Positions 18,975 through 30,585 of a stretch of 64,000 nucleotides of DNA are shown here, piece after piece. The stretch lies in contig CM067366.1 in the NCBI GenBank assembly GCA_034401795.1, forward strand, positions 70,114,514 to 70,178,513, given 5' to 3'. The notes below the pieces were generated by a model. It worked only from the letters and a program-made list of their open reading frames with translations. It was not told the origin of the DNA and did not search any database. The translations under genes were made by a program, and so were the position numbers. Source of the DNA: Chaetoderma sp. LZ-2023a (taxonomy: Eukaryota; Mollusca; Caudofoveata; Chaetodermatida; Chaetodermatidae). Each line of letters opens with the position of its first letter. Within the stretch, counting starts at the first letter, position 1.

Positions 18975-20085
18975 TGTCATGTCTGAATGATGCCATAATG
19001 TCTGAATTATGTTTGAATGATGTCATAATGTCTGATGTCATAATGTCTTAATGATATAATGTCTGAATGATGCCATAATGTCTGAATTATGTTTGAATGA
19101 TGTCATAATGTCTGATGTCATAATGTCTTAATGATATAATGTCTGAATGATGTCATAATGTTTGAATGATGTCATAATATCTGAATGATGTCACAATGTC
19201 TGAATTATGCCATAATGTTTGAATGATGTCATAATGTCTGAGTGATGTCATAATGTTGGAATGATGTCATAAAGTTGGAATGATGTCATTCAGTGATACT
19301 GTCTGAATGATTTCATAATGTCTGAATGATTTCATGTTTGAATGATGTCTGAATGATGTCATAATGTCTGAATGATGCCATAATGTCTGAATGATTTCAT
19401 GTTTGAATGATGTCATAATGTCTGAATGATGCCATAATGTCTGAATGATTTCATGTTTGAATGATGCCATAATGTCTGAATGATTTCATGTTTGAATGAT
19501 GTCATAATGTCTGAATGATGTCACAATGTCAGAATGATGTCACAATGTCAGAATGATGTCATAATGGCTGAATGGTGTCCTTTCTGAATGATGTCTTACT
19601 ATCTGAATGATGTCATGTCTGAATGATGTCACAATGTCTGAATGGTGTCATAATGTGTGATTGGTGTCACAATGTGTGAATGATGTCACAATGTCTGAAT
19701 GATGTCACAATGTCTGAATGATGTCATAATGGCTGAATGGTGTCATGTCTGAATGATGTCATACTATCTGAATGATGTCACAATGTCTGAATGATGTCAC
19801 AATGTCTGAATGATGTCACAATGTCTGAATGGTGTCATAATGTGTGATTGGTGTCACAATGTGTGAATGATGTCATACTATCTGAATGATATCATAATGT
19901 CAGAATGATGTCATAATGTGTGAATGATATAATAATGTCTGAATGATGTCACAATGTCTGAATGATGTCACAATGCCTGAATGATGTCACAATGTCTGAA
20001 TGGTGTCATAATGTGTGATTGGTGTCACAATGTGTGAATGATGCCATAATGTCTGAATGATGTCAATGTCTTAATGGTGTGATAA
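18975..20085. repeat. 19-bp minisatellite (TGATGTCA-rich)
   Basis: More than 50 units of about 19 bp, TGTCTGAATGATGTCATAA, with shortened and CACAATG variants, and longer internal duplications (for example 18986-19080 repeated at 19065-19140). Most units carry TGATGTCA, one base from a CRE/ATF palindrome. Confidence 0.92.
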
Positions 20086-20164
20086 TTTCTTGATTATAGA
20101 TGTGAAAATTTGAAGTGTATAGAAATGGCTGCGCATGTTCTCAATCATTCTTTCTTGCGACCTC

Positions 20165-20300
20165 TATACCACTTGAATGATGATATTCCAATTGTAAATG
20201 ATCAAAATTTGTCTCCTGTTCTGCAGATGACCATTTTTCAAGATTACTGCAGAAGCCAGTAGTGGTCAGTAGTGACCAGCTTGATAGGTAAAGGGTCAAA
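20165..20300. mobile_element. PbC MITE remnant
   Basis: Only the right arm remains: CTGCAGATGACCATTTTTCA, then the GCAGAAGCCAG block. The TTAA ends are gone. Confidence 0.4.
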
Positions 20301-20337
20301 CTGTTTACACTTGCTGCTTACTACAGAATCTCCAGCA

Positions 20338-20732
20338 TGTATAATGGATGAATCCAGTTTAACTGTCGATCATATGACGTCATAATCAACGATATCACAT
20401 GTAGGCTGACGTCATAATCAATTATGTCATGAAAGATATCACTGACATAGTTAAGTCTGTCATAACCACTTTAGTTCATCAAGTTATACAAATTGTTTGT
20501 CTTTACTATTTAATAAACCTGCTGTTGAATATTTTGAAACTAATTTGATTGCCATAGGCAGTAACAGCACGCAGTCAAATTAGTTTCAAAATATTCAACA
20601 GCTTACCTCTAGTTTTCTGTAAAATGAGTTTTAAGTAGTACAGGGATCGATCGATCCAAACACTGGCAAGGAGTGGGTGGATCTTAACTAGAGATGGGCG
20701 GGGCATAGTTAAAACTGGATTCATTCATTGTT
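20338..20732 (+). mobile_element. HpA hairpin element, full length
   Basis: The best full copy. Left end AATGGATGAATCCAGTTTAA, right end TTAAAACTGGATTCATTCAT. The left part holds two perfect TGACGTCA palindromes (about 20375 and 20407). Then TATTTAATAAACCTGCTGTTG, a hairpin core (20520-20600) and the GGGATCGATCGATCC block. No ORF. Confidence 0.8.
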
Positions 20733-21149
20733 TGCTTCGCATCAGTATTATCTGTGCTGACCAGTATGAAGGTGGCACAGACTTCAGTAGATGGTTATCA
20801 CACACTTCTGTCCAAGCATATGATTGCTTGCTATTAGCATGAAGAAACAGCATACCAGTTTTGTCATTAATTTGTAGATCTGATTTTGAACTCTGATCCC
20901 ATACCCATCCATTTCAACACACAGTTACCCCAAGTTTGAATCAATTTAAACAAATAATTATTTATTTTTTAAAATATCGCAAATTTGTCAGCGTTGTAGT
21001 AATATTTTGAAATTCTTAGTATTTGCTTCATGTAGTGATTGATTTTCCATACATATAAACAACAATTATATTTACAGTTAAAGAAAAACTCATGTGTTTT
21101 GATAGTTAAGGAGAGATTTGTACCTTTAGTTAATAATTTTATTCACATT

Positions 21150-21550
21150 TTTAGCTCACCTACCCAGAATGGCCAAATTAGCTTATGCCATGGCGAGCGT
21201 CCATCCATCCGTCAACCTTCTTTTTAAATGACTTCTTTTCGAGAACCATTGGGACGATTTCAATTATATTTGACAGGATGCATCCTAGGGCATGGAGATC
21301 TAAGTTTGTTCAAAGGAAGCTGATTGGCCAATTTGTCTGGTGGCCATCTTAGATTTTGGGCGATCTTTAGAAACATCTTTAAAAATCTCCAAAACCATTT
21401 GGGGAATCGATTCAAAATTCATGCAACATCATCTAGGGCCACAGCTGAACCAAGTTTGTTCAAGGGAAGTTGATTGGCCAAATGGTTCGGTGGCCATCAT
21501 GGATGACCTAGATTTTGTGAATTGTCTTCTCCAAAATGGCAGTCAGTATT
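21150..21550 (+). repeat. AGCTCACCT-type long repeat
   Basis: Starts TTTTTAGCTCACCTACCCAG and runs through GAGAACCATTGGGACGATTT and GAAGTTGATTGGCCAAATGG. Relatives are at 1127-1410, 31060-31330, 33960-34620, 38270-38493 and 48770-49437. Several copies end in the reverse word AGGTGAGCTAA. No coding content. Confidence 0.65.
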
Positions 21551-21837
21551 AATGATACAAGTGTTGCTAGTCATATGACACAGTTCATAGACAATGTATA
21601 TGAAGGTCTTATTTTGCCATTCACCACTTCCCGGTAGCTTCTAACACAATAGAGGAATCCACAGAGTGACCATCTCTTCATAGCTTAAATAGATGATTTG
21701 TATCCATTTCTGCATGCTCACATATACAGACATTGGAAGAGACAAATTGCGTGCTTGCCTGCTATGTTCGAAAAGGACAAACTACGCTTATCTAAACTTG
21801 TTTTCTGCTTAAAAAACCATGACAAGCTGGTCGTGCT

Positions 21838-22180
21838 GAATCAAATCTCTTAGTCGAGTATATGATGTCATAATCAATCAAGTTACATGTGGGCTGACGT
21901 CACTATCAAATACGTCATGAATGACGCAATTCTGTCCACAAACGCTTAATAGTCGGACAAGTTAACAAATTGTATGTCTACTATTTAATAAACATTCTGT
22001 TGAATATTTTGAAACTAATTTAACTGGGCGTTGATGCATCCATATGCAGCTTACCTGTATAGTTTTCCGAAAATTGAGGTTCAAAGAGTGCATGGATAGA
22101 TTGATCCCAACACGGGCAAAGTGTGGGTGGAGCTTAACTAGAGATGGGCGGGGCATAGCTAAAACTGTATTCCTCTATTG
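21838..22180 (+). mobile_element. HpA element with deleted hairpin
   Basis: A left part with TGACGTCA (about 21896), TATTTAATAAACATTCTGTTG and the left hairpin arm. It then jumps straight to AGCTTACCTGTATAGTTTTC, so the right arm is missing. Ends AAAACTGTATTCCTCTATTG. Confidence 0.7.
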
Positions 22181-22189
22181 TGCTTTTTG

Positions 22190-22320
22190 CTCAGTAAAGT
22201 CCTTTTACAGAGCCAGTCATTCCAATGGTGTATTTTCAGAAATACTGTTCTCTTTGCTTGTAACTGGACATTCCCGATGACCATTGAGGTTTTGAATAGC
22301 TTGACCATACAATGGTTAGA
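22190..22320. mobile_element. PbC MITE remnant
   Basis: A right half with GAGCCAGTCATTCCAATGGT and GCTTGACCATACAATGGTTA. Confidence 0.45.
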
Positions 22321-22360
22321 TGAATAAATTGTTATCCCCACGTTTTTCAGAAAGGGGAGA

Positions 22361-22400
22361 TTGTGTGTGTGTGTGTGTGCGTGTGTGTGCGTGCATGCGT
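22361..22400 (+). repeat. GT microsatellite
   Basis: TGTGTG/CGTGTG run followed by GCATGCGTACATGTGTGCGG. Confidence 0.9.
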
Positions 22401-22880
22401 ACATGTGTGCGGTCATGCGTTGGATAGAATTCAAGAAAATTTGGTATATGAGGTACCCCTATCAGTGTAGAGTGCAAGAGCACATTTACATTTGGCTATG
22501 CCCCCAGTGGGTTTGGTGGGTCAAAAGGTCAAGAAATTGGTTGTAACGAAACTCCTCCAAAATCAGTGGACAGAATTCAACCAAATTTGGCATGTGAATT
22601 ACCCATATGATTGTGGAGTGCAAGAGGACATTGCTCCTTGGGTGTATGTGGGTTTGGGTGAAGAGGAGTTGGGGTTGGGGTCAAGAGGTCAATAAATTTG
22701 TTGTAGCATAAATCCTCGTAATCTATAGGATGGAATGAAACCAACCTTGATATCTGCGTTGCCCATATGATTGCAGCGTGCAAGAGGATATTTACATTTG
22801 TCTCAGCCCCCAGTGGAAAGTCGGAGGGGTGGGGTGGGTCAAAAGGTCAAAGCGATGAACATGGGGATTTGCGATGATGT
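22400..22880 (+). repeat. Diverged ~125-bp direct repeats
   Basis: Three copies of a segment with ATTCAACCAAATTTGGCATG, then ACCCATATGATTGTGGAGTG, GCAAGAGGACATTTACATTTG and a GGTCAAAAGGTCAA block. Related fragments lie at 12130-12360 and 59080-59310. Confidence 0.6.
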
Positions 22881-23510
22881 GTCATCGAACGAGCAATCTA
22901 GTTTGTCCATATTATAATAGGTTTCCTCGAATAATGCACTGTTAAATTCCATCCATGGAGTAGTCTTTTGGTGCCTAGTGCACTGTTCCAACATTTGTTG
23001 GTCAGTCATGTAGTGCTATGCATACACCTGCCGATGCTAGCCCAACAACCAATTACCCGTCAAAAAATGAATTGGGAGTCGCCAAGGTCAGGGATGATTG
23101 GGTAGTGTATGGCCTATCCCAGCCTCGTTGTCTTGTTTTGATATGTATGATGGCCTCGTTCTCAAGTCTCACCAGTTAAATCATTGCCATTTATGCAACC
23201 AATCACACATTTAGATGTTGTCATGTGACAACAATATGCATTTCATGATGGCACGTGTATCTGTATTATACCTTATTTCTTTGGCTACGGTGACTATATT
23301 ACGTGATGCAGTTATGTTTTCCCCCCCGCTTCAAGTAGTTGCTGATGACATATTTCAGCAGATTCCATCGCAATTTCTTGATTGTTTCAGTCTGACATGT
23401 CATCGTCATCGTCGTCGTTAAGTTTAGATCTTAAACTGGCAACCAACGAGAAATTATTTTAGGTGTGCCGAATGAACATAACTAAATGTTGTTCGCACAT
23501 TTCTTGTTAG

Positions 23511-23625
23511 GAAGCAAGTGGTTTATATTTTGGTCGCTACAGCAAGTCCTTACTGCTGATGACATGCCATTTGGTGTATGTTATCCAGTCAGTGGAACGT
23601 TAACGCTACCATTGATAGCTGACAG
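23511..23625 (+). CDS. Candidate exon of an unidentified gene
   Basis: A 115-nt interval bounded by TTGTTAG and GTAGGT. It is open in one frame: SKWFIFWSLQQVLTADDMPF, then GVCYPVSGTLTLPLIAD. I do not recognise the protein. The composition is plausible for coding DNA (no low-complexity runs, balanced residues), and the phases at both ends would be 1/2 and 2. No partner exon was found in either direction, so it could be an isolated relic or chance. Confidence 0.3.
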
Positions 23626-23820
23626 GTAGGTCTGGTCGTGGGTAATCTCTTGGTGTATACCTAGAATAATGTCTTATAAAAGTCATATCTTGCACAGAAT
23701 AGCATATTTTTATTGTCGCACCTGTCCGAGTAATTGTCTTCTAATGCGAGATGACCGTGTCTAGGGCTGTGTTCACACTAGAGTTAGTCCAGAGTAATGC
23801 CATACGTCAGTTACTCTGGA

Positions 23821-24060
23821 TTAACCCTTTCATGCCGAATCCGGCCATAACTGGCCTCAAACAGTGCTAATTTTGCATGCCCATTTGCTGGCAAAGTGAA
23901 GACTATTTTTTGGAAATTTACCACTGGAATGACTGGCTCTGTAACTGAGCCAGCCACTCCAGTGGTAAATCCTCAAAAACAGTCTTCTCATGTCCTGCCA
24001 ATGGAGATTCAATAAGGAAATATTAGGATTTTCTTGACCAAATTTGGACATTAGAGTTAA
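23821..24060. mobile_element. PbC MITE nested in another hairpin
   Basis: TTAA at 23821-23824 and 24057-24060. The flanks join to CTCTGGATTAACTTTTTAGT and pair with GTTCACACTAGAGTTAGTCC upstream, so the target was itself a small hairpin repeat. Confidence 0.7.
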
Positions 24061-24765
24061 CTTTTTAGTGTGGACACAGGCTTAGTCTCCTATCTGTGTG
24101 GAACTTGATTACACATTGTTGTATTAGGAACCCTGGATAGTAAGCTATGGCATGATTGACAATTCGGATGTGTGAATTATATACACCGCTTTTTACGTCC
24201 AGCATTTACAGCGACCTCATTAGACATAATATTTTATTAATCTATTTACATATGTACCATGGCTTAGTCCATTCATGTTTTGTAATATTAGATGATATAT
24301 TTACCCATTGTTAGTTAATATTTACATGGCGGCACTATTTTGTTGTTTATATTATACTATGATAAAAAATGTTCATGAAATTATACTTGTTTATTAAACT
24401 ATTGTAAGGGTACTTGTGCTGTTTTATGCTTTTTTTATTCCGAAGAGAAACATGACACAATGCTATCCTAGCGAAGATTGCGACTACTCCCCAGGGAATA
24501 TATAATGCACGGTCACCAAGTCCTAGCATACTGGACTAGATCTAAACTACGATCAGCATCAGGTGTGCATAATTTTCAAGCTAATTCATCTAAGAATGTG
24601 AAAATGTAATATTAATTCTAGATAGCCATGACTTACAGTCAATTTGTTTTCAAAATAATCAGCAGGAATTCAAGTACACTATATTCTGTGTTGTTAGGTA
24701 GGATCTGCAATCTGCTTATATGGTGCTCAACAAGAGCAACTGTACCTCGTTTACTGAAATGAATA

Positions 24766-25001
24766 TTAACCCTTTAACACTCATATGAGCCAAAATGGCT
24801 CCTGCAGTGGTCTTGAGGAATATCCATTTGCAGACCAAGAGAAGGCTGTTTTTGAAAATTTACCACTGGAATGACTGGCTCGATAACCAAGCCAGTCATT
24901 CCAGTGGTAAATTTTCAAAAATAGTCCTCTTGGTCTGCAAATAAGCATTTTCTATGAGAAACTTGAAATTTTCTTGAGCAATTCGAGGGTTAGAGGGTTA
25001 A
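24766..25001. mobile_element. PbC piggyBac-like palindromic MITE
   Basis: TTAACCCTTTAACACTCA at the left, GGTTAGAGGGTTAA at the right. Long arms pair around ACTGGCTCGATAACCAAGCC. The right TTAA (24998-25001) is also the left TTAA of the next element. Confidence 0.78.
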
Positions 25002-25210
25002 CTGTCTAATTGCTGAATCTTTGCAGACAACAATTTCCAGGGGACATAAGTCTTCACTTGCTGAATATCTTAGAAACAATTTGATTGAAAGGTGATGGTG
25101 GCTAAATAACCAACAACTTTCAGTCAAATTGCTTTCGAAATAGTCAACATTTCCAGAGGTACTGGCCCTTGAAATTATTGTTTGGTGGTTTGTAGCAGTC
25201 AGAATGTTAA
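24998..25210. mobile_element. HpB hairpin MITE with TTAA flanks
   Basis: Starts TTAACTGTCTAATTGCTGAA and ends CAGTCAGAATGTTAA (TTAA 25207-25210). The palindrome arms TTGAAAGGTGATGGTGGC and CCAACAACTTTCAGTCAA pair imperfectly. Confidence 0.7.
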
Positions 25211-25239
25211 AGGTATGCAATGAATCCTATTGCAATGGA

Positions 25240-25470
25240 TGGATCCCTGTCTAGCTTTGCTTTACCCATTCCTAACCAAGCTCTGCCCACTTTTGCGCTT
25301 GTTGAAATCGATTTGAAACTTGGAAACATGAATCCCCAGAATCTACATTTTAAAGTAACTAGAGGTAAGCTGGTGAATATTTTGAAACTAATTTGACTGG
25401 TAGCTGTTGCTGCCTATGACAGCCTCAATCAAATTAGTTTCAAAATATTCAACATAATGTATATTAAATT
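25240..25470 (-). mobile_element. HpA fragment
   Basis: TGGATGGATCCCTGTC end, the CCAAGCTCTGCCCAC block, then a hairpin core with GTAGCTGTTGCTGCC (25370-25455). Confidence 0.6.
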
Positions 25471-25479
25471 GTACTCAAA

Positions 25480-25830
25480 TGATGCGTTGCAGACCATTGC
25501 AATATGGCCCCACAGCCGGTGAAGGTGGCCCAGCAAAAATGTTTTGCGAATACCACTAGACCCGTCGGCATAGATTGAAGACCTTGGAACTCGCAGTCAA
25601 CGACTAGAAAGCCCCCCAGAGAACATCACTGCACACACCTGCTAAATATGTAATGTATCTGAAAGGGGTAAGATTGGGGACATTGAGAACCAAGACGAAT
25701 CTACGAGAGCATAGCACTCTGGCTGAAGATAAGATACCATGGCCGTCGCCATCACCATCATCATCATCAATAAGTCATCATCATTATCAATAGGTCATCA
25801 TCATCATTTTGAGTTGGCCATCACCAATCT
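25480..25830 (+). mobile_element. RTE-like LINE 3' end with CAT/ATC tail
   Basis: Degenerate coding tail; the clearest part is GTLRTKTNLREHSTLAEDKI then PW at about 25678-25743. It runs into an ATC/CAT microsatellite (25748-25805) that would be the element's simple-repeat tail. Confidence 0.6.
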
Positions 25831-26279
25831 ACAACGCTTCTATCAAAAGTTATTATTATATGTACATTTTTGATATTCATACCACTTAACTTTTGTCAAA
25901 TCTTTATTATTACTATATCAAACTGACCTAATTTATATGTGACTGGTCGCCTATATCCAAAGGTTCCGACCCAGTCTGGTACAAATGTATAAAGAATTAA
26001 CAGATTATTTTCCTTCTTCCATTTTCCTCATAGACCTCAATAGGCCTACTCTAAATAAATAAGGGGAGGTAACACTGCAGAACAACAATCTCCCATAGTT
26101 CACAAATATTGCATTGAAGAATAAGAAAATGAGTCACAAATGTATTTCCCATAGGATCCGATACCTTAAAAATGTCATTAAAAATTAAAAATTAAACATT
26201 AAAAATGTTTCAATATAGCGAAAATTTGTAAGGGTCATAACTCTAGTTTTTATACAGCCATCAAAAAAATTGGCATGTT

Positions 26280-26930
26280 ATTATGTGATGGCGCTAATGG
26301 GTGGCTGGGTGGGCGGTCAGGTGCATGGGTGGCCAGGTTGGCAGGCGGCAGACTGGTTTCTGCACGATAACTTCGCTACCGATTATCGGATTGAAACTTC
26401 ATAGGATGATTTGACTAGGGCTGATGAAAAAATCTATCGAAATCGACGATGATCCGAAGTCTAAGATGCTCGACAGCCACCGGCGGCCATCTTGAAAATT
26501 GGTATCCGTACGATGACTCCGTAGTCGTTTATCAGATCGATTTGAAACTTCATAGAATGATTGGACTAGTTATAGGAGGAAACCTATTGAAATCGATGAT
26601 GATGCGAAATCCAAGATGGCCACCATCTTGAAAATTGGTTTCCAAACAATAACGCCATTACCGTTTATCGGATTGCTTTGACGCTTTATAGGGTGGTTGG
26701 ACTAGGCGTGGAGAAGAAACCTAAAGAAATTGACGATGATTCTAAATCCAAGATGGCCACCAGCGACTGACGGCCATCTGGACAATTAGTTTCCGAATGT
26801 ATCCGAATGTAACTCCAATTTAGTTTAGTGGATCGCTTTGAAACTTCATAGGATGACTGGTCTATGTTTGAGGAAGAAATTACTGTTTTTTTTATAGCTC
26901 ATTCATTGGTTTGTCATCATGGCGGGGTAT
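26280..26930. repeat. Long repeat, ~150-bp units (antisense copy)
   Basis: Units read GGATTGAAACTTCATAGGAT, then GATGATCCGAAGTC and CATCTTGAAAATTGGTATCC. They are the reverse complement of the array at 47925-48645. Confidence 0.65.
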
Positions 26931-27290
26931 TATGCGCCGTTTGCGGAGCTCTTGTTTGGGGATGTATTCACATCACGTTCATCCATCTACAAGATAATGT
27001 CGCTAGGGACATATTTGCCAGTTAGTTTTAAACCATCAAGCAATGGCGAGGCGTGCTACCATTCTATTTACGAACGTTGCTGGGGAATGACCTAATTTCG
27101 ACCACAAAATGACCCCGGTACAAAAACAAAGATGTTATCCGGCCTATTGATGTTCCCAGTGACCTATACAATGCAACTAACATGGATGACATATGACTAA
27201 ACCTTGCCTGTCACTGACACATTTTTAGATTCTCCCACCCCACTATAACGTTTACTTCAAAACAACACCCATTCACTTGTGCGTCTGACT

Positions 27291-27699
27291 AGAAATACAC
27301 ACCGGTATGTGAGCGTGACCTTAGTGAATGACACTTATAAATACACACCGGTATGTGAGCACAGCCGTGGTGAATGAGGCTTAGACATGCACACCGGTAT
27401 GTGAGTACAGCCTTAGTGAATGAGGCTTAGGAATACATGCCGCTATGTAAACACGGCCTTAGTGAATGAGACTTACAAATACACACGGGTATGCACGGCC
27501 TTAGTGAATGAGGCCTATAAATACCAACGGGTATGTGAGCACAGCCTTAGTGAATGAGGCTTATAAATAGATACCGGTATGTGAACACAGCCTTAGTGAA
27601 TGAGGCTTATAAATACACACCGGTATGTGAACACAACCTTAGTGAATGAGGCTTAGAAATACACACCGCTATGTGAACACAGCCTTAGTGATTGAGGCA
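27291..27699. repeat. 46-bp minisatellite, nine units
   Basis: Unit AAATACACACCGGTATGTGA followed by GCACAGCCTTAGTGAATGAG and GCTTAT. The ACCGGT core is kept in most units. Confidence 0.92.
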
Positions 27700-27796
27700 T
27701 TCCCATATTGAGGGTTGTAGGAATGAATGGAGGAGGTATGCCGCATCTCATTTTAAAACTTAGTGTTTCCATGCGACAAAATCTCCAAATTTGATT

Positions 27797-28018
27797 TTAA
27801 CACAACTAAATTTTGTCAAAATCTAAATATTTGCTTATTGAATGTCCATTCGTAAGCCAAATGAAGGCTATTTTTTAAAGCTTCCCGCTGGAATGGCTGA
27901 CTCGGTTACCGGGCCAGTTATTCCAGTGATAAATTTTGAAAATAGTCCACCTGGCCTGCAAATGGACATTCCTCAAGACTGCTGCAAAGGCCGGATTTGG
28001 CCGTCATAAAAGGGTTAA
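27797..28018. mobile_element. PbC piggyBac-like palindromic MITE
   Basis: TTAACACAACTAAATTTTGTC at the left, CATAAAAGGGTTAA at the right. Centre GACTCGGTTACCGGGCCAGT. Confidence 0.65.
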
Positions 28019-28344
28019 TTGGCTCTCAATCATTGTCACACGCTGTAAACATGTCCATAATACAAAGCATTTTCAGTGTATTGTCTTTAGCCACACATGT
28101 CCTATGCTTCGCCTTCTGGAAAATGACCTAACGTTTGAGGGTGTCAGCATTTGATACTGTAGCGGACCACTACATAAACTAGGCCAAATTCCGTCCTCTT
28201 TGAGGGCTTAGGAATAGGTCCTATATGGCCGATGACATGGCACTGACTACTACAGGTAACCACTGGTAGAAACTATAACCTCGAAACCCAGCTTGACAAG
28301 TTCACTGCATACCTTAGCAGCAATACATTTAGATTTGCATGAAA

Positions 28345-28720
28345 TATGGTCAATGGATAGATCCGATCTGTCACCCAAGTTATATGACGTCATGATCAAT
28401 TACGTCACGTGTAGGCTGACGTCACAATCAAAATGCATAATGAACGGCGTACCTAGATCCGTCATAAACATTGGAAAGTCACTCAAGGTTAAGAATTGTA
28501 TACTGTATTTGCTGAATTTCCTATTTAATAAACATTCTGTTGAACCTTTTTTTGAAACTAATTTGACCGGGCGCTGCTGGTGCCATATGCCGCAACAGTA
28601 CGGAAGCTAATTTGTTTCATGGTTCAAAGTATTGGTATATAAATCGATCCGAACACGCGGAAAACGTGGGAGGAACTTAGCTGGAAATGGGCGAGGAATA
28701 CCTAGAAATGGAACCTACAA
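28345..28720 (+). mobile_element. HpA hairpin element
   Basis: Left part with two perfect TGACGTCA sites, then TATTTAATAAACATTCTGTTG, a diverged hairpin core (28540-28630) and the GAAATGGGCGAGGAATA block. Confidence 0.7.
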
Positions 28721-28721
28721 T

Positions 28722-28965
28722 TGATGATTCCACTTTTAGCTATGCCCGCCCATCTCTTGTTAGGCTCCGCCCACACCGCGATCGTGATGGGATCGATCGA
28801 TCTCTGAACTCCATGACTTAATTTCCATAAAACTATACAGGTAAGATGTTAAATAGTTTAAACTAATTTGACTTGGTGCTGTTGGTGCCTATAGCAGTAA
28901 CAGCGCCCAGTCAAATTAGTTTTAAAATATACTGAACCAAAAAAGTTTAGCAACACTGAGAATAT
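28722..28965 (-). mobile_element. HpA element in opposite orientation
   Basis: Joined tail to tail to the preceding copy. CCACTTTTAGCTATGCCCGC, GGGATCGATCGATC, then a hairpin core with GGTGCTGTTGGTGCCTATAG (28855-28930). The distal part is missing. Confidence 0.7.
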
Positions 28966-29163
28966 TACTGTATAAATGTTATTTAACAAAAACAATAAAT
29001 TGATTCAAATATATTATTTAATTGATAGGTCATTTTCCAATTTGAACAACAGTCTCTTGTTACTGTAATGCTAGCATCGCGCCTTTAACACGGCATTAAA
29101 TAAACTTTGCAGAAAGAGATTATAGATGATGTAATTCATTAAGCTATTGCATTCGTAGCTGTA

Positions 29164-29621
29164 TGTTACGGGTCCAACGAGTAGTAAATGCTGGGCAAAA
29201 TGACAGATATGACATTTGGTCATCAGATGTCGCTAATCCAAAGCTGACTTCAGCACCAAACCGAGTGGCCTACCTCCCACCACTGAAGGGTTTTAAAAAC
29301 ATGTGTACAAAGGACATTATCAAGCTATGATCTGGATGACATCTTTAGACAATGGCCCACCTACTTTTGATGTTTCACATTATGGTTGAACACATAATGA
29401 CACTGAACAGTCACTGTGACCTATCACTTTTGCAAACGGACGTATTAGCTGCACCACTCGATGTATTGCAGATGATAATGTGTGGATGTTCCTCTACACA
29501 ACCTTGTTCAACGCCAAGATGGGGTTGCTCTGTCACTCAACTCACTTGTAAGTATTTTGTACTTGCCACGGGGCTGATGACTGCTCATGTAGATAAGCTG
29601 GGGCCAGTTGATGTAGATTAG
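29164..29621 (+). pseudogene. Broken ORF with Cys-rich (CXC-like) domain
   Basis: Remnant of a protein read in at least two frames with internal stops. In order: MLRVQRVVNAGQNDRYDIWS, LTSAPNRVAYLPP, then after a frame change KHVYKGHYQAMIWMTSLDNG and PPTFDV, and after another change DVLAAPLDVLQMIMCGCSST, QPCSTPRWGCSVTQLTC. The spacing CGC-x5-C-x5-C-x6-C and the order LPPTTEAF / HYQAxIW / CxCSS resemble a group of uncharacterised multicopy invertebrate proteins I recall, with a tesmin/CXC-like Cys cluster; this rests on memory, not a search. It may be transposon-associated. It is not functional as it stands: at least three stops and two frame changes. A strong donor-like GTAAGT at 29549 is probably coincidental. 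Confidence 0.5.
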
Positions 29622-30167
29622 CACGAGGACTCAAACTCCTATATATCTGGAGTACATTGTCCAGTAGATCAAGGTTTTCGCTGACGTTTCATATGTAACC
29701 GTTATCCATCAAGCACGCTAGTGTCAAAATAACCAGTTATGAGACAAGGAAATGTATTTTTAAAATCTTTGGAACAATATGACTGGTTGATTTAATGAGC
29801 CAGTCAGGGCAGTACAACATTGCAAAATACATTTTTATTTTGCTTCCAAATAGGTCTGTCAATAAGGAGTTGCCTCTATTGAGATGTATGTGATGTATGC
29901 CTAGCGCGTTTGTTCGCTGATGTTATGATCTATGGGAGAATTGCAGTTCAGAATTGTAGGGACGCATCTAGTCATTTTGATATGCGATATGACATAGGTT
30001 TAAAGGAATGTGACGAGAAAATTTAGAGTAGGTAGAGTTTTAATAATGTATTGAGATCATTGAGAAGGTTATTATTGCTTTCATAGTGGTTAATTAATCA
30101 GATTTTTTTTGCAATAGTTGAATTAGTACCAGCAAGGTTAAATGTCACATGTGGAAATGGTATGACA

Positions 30168-30550
30168 ATGGACCTTTCCACTTTTAGCTGTGCCCCATCC
30201 ATCTCAATTTAAGCTCCACCCACACCACGCTCGTGTTGGGATCGACCTCTGAACTCCCTGACTATCAATTACCAGGGAAATATGCATGTAAGCGGGTGAA
30301 TATTTTGAAATTCCTTTGACTGGTAGCTGTTGCTGCCTATGGCAACAACAGCGCCAAGTCAAATTAGTTTCAATACATTCGACAGAATGTGTATAAATAG
30401 GAGACACAATTAGTACAACGTGTCGGACTTAAGTGTTAATGATGGGCTTAATCGAATCAGTCATGACGCCATGATTGTGACGACAGCATACACGTCGCCT
30501 GGTTGATTATGACGTCATATGATTGAATGAGGAAATGGATTCATGAATTA
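30168..30550 (-). mobile_element. HpA hairpin element, near full length
   Basis: AATGGACCTTTCCACTTTTA at one end, AAATGGATTCATGAAT at the other. Hairpin core 30290-30380 (GTAGCTGTTGCTGCCTATGG). TGACGTCA at about 30506. Confidence 0.75.
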
Positions 30551-30585
30551 AAGCACGCCGTGATACGTAGCACAATGCATTCAAT

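Larger units (their letters stand above)
12576..23510. other. Intergenic, repeat-filled
   Basis: I found no host exon here. The block holds MITEs of four families, minisatellites at 16477-17135 and 18975-20085, a LINE 3' end at 17395-17765 and a long-repeat segment at 21150-21550. Remaining gaps are AT-rich with nothing recognisable. Confidence 0.6.

Noticed and set aside
19267..19470. Open frame with repeated SFKHEIIQTLWHHSD peptides
   Set aside because: Product of the 19-bp array at 18975-20085.
29530..29560. Strong GTAAGT donor after WMFLYTTLFNAKMGLLC in an alternative frame
   Set aside because: The alternative frame is uninterrupted only briefly, and the region is better explained by the Cys-rich relic. 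No acceptor or partner exon was found.
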